Assembly (NCBI RefSeq): GCF_900184935.1 | Contig: NZ_FXYE01000002.1 | Location: 124,001-188,000, forward strand | Source: Actibacterium lipolyticum | Lineage (GTDB): Bacteria > Pseudomonadota > Alphaproteobacteria > Rhodobacterales > Rhodobacteraceae | DNA length: 64,000 nt | Reading direction: 5' to 3' | Shown here: positions 61,620-64,000 of the stretch, piece by piece | How the letters are laid out: each line of letters starts with the position of its first letter | How positions within the stretch are numbered: the stretch's first letter is position 1 | The notes under the pieces: model-generated | Database searches by the model: none | Told to the model about the DNA's origin: nothing | Seen by the model: the letters and a program-made list of their open reading frames with translations, nothing else | Position numbers and translations under genes: made by a program

Positions 61620-63374
61620 ATGACCAAGTCAATGACCGGCGCGAAGATGGTGGTTGAAGCCCTGCGGGATCAGGGGGTGGAGGTGGTCTTTGGCTACCCC
61701 GGCGGTGCCGTGCTTCCGATCTATGATGAGATTTTTCAGCAGAATGAAATTCGCCACATTCTGGTGCGCCACGAACAGGCCGCTGTTCATGCCGCCGAAG
61801 GTTATGCACGCTCAACCGGCAAGCCCGGCGTTGTTCTGGTAACTTCTGGCCCCGGCGCGACAAACGCTGTGACCGGCCTGACAGATGCGTTGCTGGACAG
61901 TATTCCGATCGTTGTTCTGACCGGTCAGGTTCCGACGTTCATGATCGGCACCGATGGCTTTCAGGAAGCCGACACAGTTGGCATCACCCGCCCCTGCACC
62001 AAGCATAACTGGCTGGTGAAAGAAACCGACCGTCTGGCCGAAACCCTGCATCAGGCATTTCATGTTGCCACAACCGGCCGCCCCGGCCCGGTTCTGATCG
62101 ACATTCCTAAGGATGTTCAGTTTGCGACGGGCGACTATACCGACCCGCGCAAAACGAAGACTGAACATTATCAGCCTCAGGTCAAAGGCGACATCGAAGT
62201 CATCACGCGGCTTGTCGAAGCCATGGAGATAGCAGAGCGCCCGGTCTTTTACACCGGCGGTGGCGTTATCAACTCTGGCGATGCGGCGACTCAATTGTTG
62301 CGAGAGCTGGTTGAGGCAACGGGTTTCCCTGTAACTTCGACCCTGATGGGCCTGGGTGCCTACCCTGCGTCCGGCAAAAGCTGGCTGGGTATGTTGGGCA
62401 TGCACGGTCTGTACGAAGCCAACTTGGCCATGCACGGCTGTGACCTGATGATCAATCTGGGCGCGCGTTTTGATGACCGGATCACCGGGCGGATCGCTGA
62501 TTTCAGCCCGAATTCGTTGAAGGCCCATGTTGATATCGACCCCTCGTCGATCAACAAAGTTGTGCATGTTGAACTGCCTATCGTTGGCGATGTTGCGCAT
62601 GTTCTGGAAGACATGCTGCGCGTCTGGAAATCACGCGGGCGCAAGGTCAACAAAGAAGGCTTGGCCAAATGGTGGAAACAGATCGAAGAATGGAAAAAGG
62701 TTGATTGCCTGTCCTTCGATCAGTCCGGCAAAACCATCAAGCCACAGCACGCGCTTGCACGCCTTGAGGCGCTGACCAAAGGCCATGATCGTTACATCAC
62801 GACCGAAGTTGGCCAGCACCAGATGTGGGCCGCGCAATACCTGAATTTTGAGGACCCGAACCGATGGATGACATCGGGCGGACTGGGCACGATGGGTTAT
62901 GGCTTCCCCGCCTCCATCGGTGTTCAAATGGCCCATCCCGACGCTCTGGTTATCAACGTCGCGGGTGAGGCTAGCTGGCTGATGAACATGCAGGAAATGG
63001 GTACGGCGGTTCAGTTCCGTCTGCCGGTTAAGCAGTTCATCCTGAACAACGAACGTCTGGGCATGGTCCGCCAGTGGCAGGAACTGCTGCATGGCGAACG
63101 GTATAGCCATTCGTGGTCCGAAGCCCTGCCCGACTTTGTTAAGTTAGCAGAGGCGTTTGGCGCCAAAGGTATTCAGTGCAGTGACCCGGCCGATCTGGAC
63201 GACGCGATCATGGAAATGATCAACTATGACGGCCCGGTGATCTTTGACTGCCTTGTTGAGAAGCATGAAAACTGTTTCCCAATGATCCCATCGGGTGCCC
63301 CCCATAACGAGATGCTGTTGGGCGATGCGTCGACCCAGGATGCAATCGGCGCCAAAGGCGCGGTATTGGTTTAA
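61620..63374 (+). CDS. ilvB: Acetolactate synthase, large subunit
   Basis: A 584-residue ThDP enzyme that makes 2-acetolactate or 2-aceto-2-hydroxybutyrate, the first shared step of Val, Leu and Ile synthesis. The ThDP glutamate is Glu52 in HEQAAVHAAEG; VFGYPGGAVLPIYD, VTSGPGATNAVTGL and the cofactor end VINVAGEASWLMNMQEMGTA are conserved. GGAGAG precedes the ATG. The small subunit follows 13 bases later, with expression under the attenuator. Confidence 0.97.
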   Translation: MTKSMTGAKMVVEALRDQGVEVVFGYPGGAVLPIYDEIFQQNEIRHILVRHEQAAVHAAEGYARSTGKPGVVLVTSGPGATNAVTGLTDALLDSIPIVVLTGQVPTFMIGTDGFQEADTVGITRPCTKHNWLVKETDRLAETLHQAFHVATTGRPGPVLIDIPKDVQFATGDYTDPRKTKTEHYQPQVKGDIEVITRLVEAMEIAERPVFYTGGGVINSGDAATQLLRELVEATGFPVTSTLMGLGAYPASGKSWLGMLGMHGLYEANLAMHGCDLMINLGARFDDRITGRIADFSPNSLKAHVDIDPSSINKVVHVELPIVGDVAHVLEDMLRVWKSRGRKVNKEGLAKWWKQIEEWKKVDCLSFDQSGKTIKPQHALARLEALTKGHDRYITTEVGQHQMWAAQYLNFEDPNRWMTSGGLGTMGYGFPASIGVQMAHPDALVINVAGEASWLMNMQEMGTAVQFRLPVKQFILNNERLGMVRQWQELLHGERYSHSWSEALPDFVKLAEAFGAKGIQCSDPADLDDAIMEMINYDGPVIFDCLVEKHENCFPMIPSGAPHNEMLLGDASTQDAIGAKGAVLV

Positions 63375-63387
63375 GAAAGGTCTGCAA

Positions 63388-63951
63388 ATGTCTGCACTAA
63401 AACTGAAAAAAGGCCTTTCGAAACATTCGGCTTATGATCTGAAAGACCCGAACGCCGAAGTTATCGAAAGCCACACACTGGCCGTTATCGTTGATAACGA
63501 AGCCGGGGTTCTGGCGCGTGTGATCGGTCTGTTTTCCGGGCGCGGTTACAACATCGAAAGCCTGACAGTGGCCGAGGTTGACCATCAGGGCCACCTGTCA
63601 CGCATCACCGTTGTTACACGCGGCACGCCCAGCGTTATCGAACAGATCAAGGCACAGCTTGGCCGCATCGTTCCCGTTCACGAAGTGCACGATCTTACGG
63701 TCGAAGGCCCCTCGGTCGAGCGGGAGCTGGCATTGTTTAAAGTCACGGGCCAAGGCGACAAGCGCATCGAGGCGCTGCGCCTGGCCGAGATTTTCCGCGC
63801 GAACGTCGTAGACAGCACGCTGGAAAGCTTCGTCTTCGAGATGACCGGAACGCCTCAAAAGATTGACGCGTTCGCGGAGCTTATGCGCCCTCTTGGCCTA
63901 GTCGAAGTCGCGCGAACGGGCGTCGCAGCGCTTTCCCGAGGCGGGGCTTAG
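63388..63951 (+). CDS. ilvN: Acetolactate synthase, small regulatory subunit
   Basis: A 187-residue regulatory subunit. Two ACT domains: the first from about residue 25 (HTLAVIVDNEAGVLARVIGLFSGRGYNIESLTV) with the valine-binding site, the second (ELALFKVTGQGDKRIEALRLAEIFRANVVDSTLESFVFEMTG). It activates IlvB and mediates feedback inhibition. The start at 63388 has AAAGG and follows the ilvB stop; an upstream frame that overlaps ilvB is not needed. Confidence 0.96.
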   Translation: MSALKLKKGLSKHSAYDLKDPNAEVIESHTLAVIVDNEAGVLARVIGLFSGRGYNIESLTVAEVDHQGHLSRITVVTRGTPSVIEQIKAQLGRIVPVHEVHDLTVEGPSVERELALFKVTGQGDKRIEALRLAEIFRANVVDSTLESFVFEMTGTPQKIDAFAELMRPLGLVEVARTGVAALSRGGA

Positions 63952-63959
63952 TGGAAAGT

Positions 63960-63992
63960 GGCCTCGGCGAGCCATTGGTATTCGCCGAGGCC
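63960..63992 (+). terminator. Hairpin after ilvN
   Basis: GGCCTCGGCGA pairs with TCGCCGAGGCC, an 11-base-pair stem 8 bases after the ilvN stop. The window ends 8 bases later and no T run is visible, so it may be a Rho-independent terminator only in part or an mRNA 3' end. Confidence 0.5.
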
Positions 63993-64000
63993 AACAGCGC

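Overview
The window is a contiguous stretch of chromosome from a marine-type alphaproteobacterium of the Rhodobacterales (Roseobacter/Rhodobacter lineage). The evidence is a Rhodobacter capsulatus-type gene transfer agent (GTA) head cluster, a CtrA box in front of that cluster, two VPLPA-CTERM secreted proteins, a TRAP transporter with a divergent two-component system, an acidic C-terminal tail on ribosomal protein L9, and a GTG-started glnB followed by glnA. Species cannot be named from sequence alone. Nearly all genes are intact and tightly packed. I see no insertion sequence, CRISPR array or integrase.

Layout. 1-6529 (minus strand): GTA structural genes g1 to g9, with g9 cut by the window edge, driven from about 6690 by a promoter region holding a perfect CtrA box and an intrinsic-terminator-like hairpin in the leader. 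6763-14477: a small secreted protein, a pseudouridine synthase, mltG and the fatty acid genes fabF/acpP/fabG/fabD (split by an opposite-strand SRPBCC gene), a glycosyltransferase and a membrane protein. 14673-16113: rpsF-rpsR-rplI with a promoter and a structured leader. 16291-17757: two VPLPA-CTERM proteins, one with a C-type lectin fold. 17942-19387: trigger factor behind tRNA-Leu(TAG). 19565-23760: a Hint-domain protein, the NAD(P)HX repair enzyme, and glnB-glnA behind a sigma-54-type promoter.

23771-36726: metabolic and transport genes (DUF3445 oxidase, EEP hydrolase, hydrolase-OsmC fusion, LysE exporter, purB, a FliG-family protein, EamA transporter, lipid A-type acyltransferase, DUF1223 protein, aconitase, TPR protein). 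36968-39709: cytochrome c maturation ccmA-B-C-D-G. 39780-43194: Mth938-like gene, secF, secD and yajC. 43375-52956: serine protease, serS, DUF2235 hydrolase, eda, glnE, YbaK-type deacylase, DUF2852 protein, RDD protein and bpt. 53066-60118: TRAP transporter dctP-dctQ-dctM, divergent from a Cache-domain histidine kinase, a NarL-type regulator and a cupin. 60167-61306: a hypothetical protein and an ABM-fold protein. 61430-63951: ilvB-ilvN behind a consensus promoter, a branched-chain leader peptide and an attenuator.

Several genes work together. GlnB (PII), glutamine synthetase and its adenylyltransferase GlnE form the nitrogen-signalling circuit, and the Tyr51 and Tyr397 modification sites are both present. 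SecD, SecF and YajC form the Sec accessory complex. CcmABCDG handles haem export and delivery and apocytochrome reduction. The kinase/regulator pair probably controls the TRAP genes it faces. The most notable regulatory features are the GTA promoter with its leader hairpin, the ilv attenuator, the glnB sigma-54-type promoter, and the candidate response-regulator repeat between dctP and the kinase.
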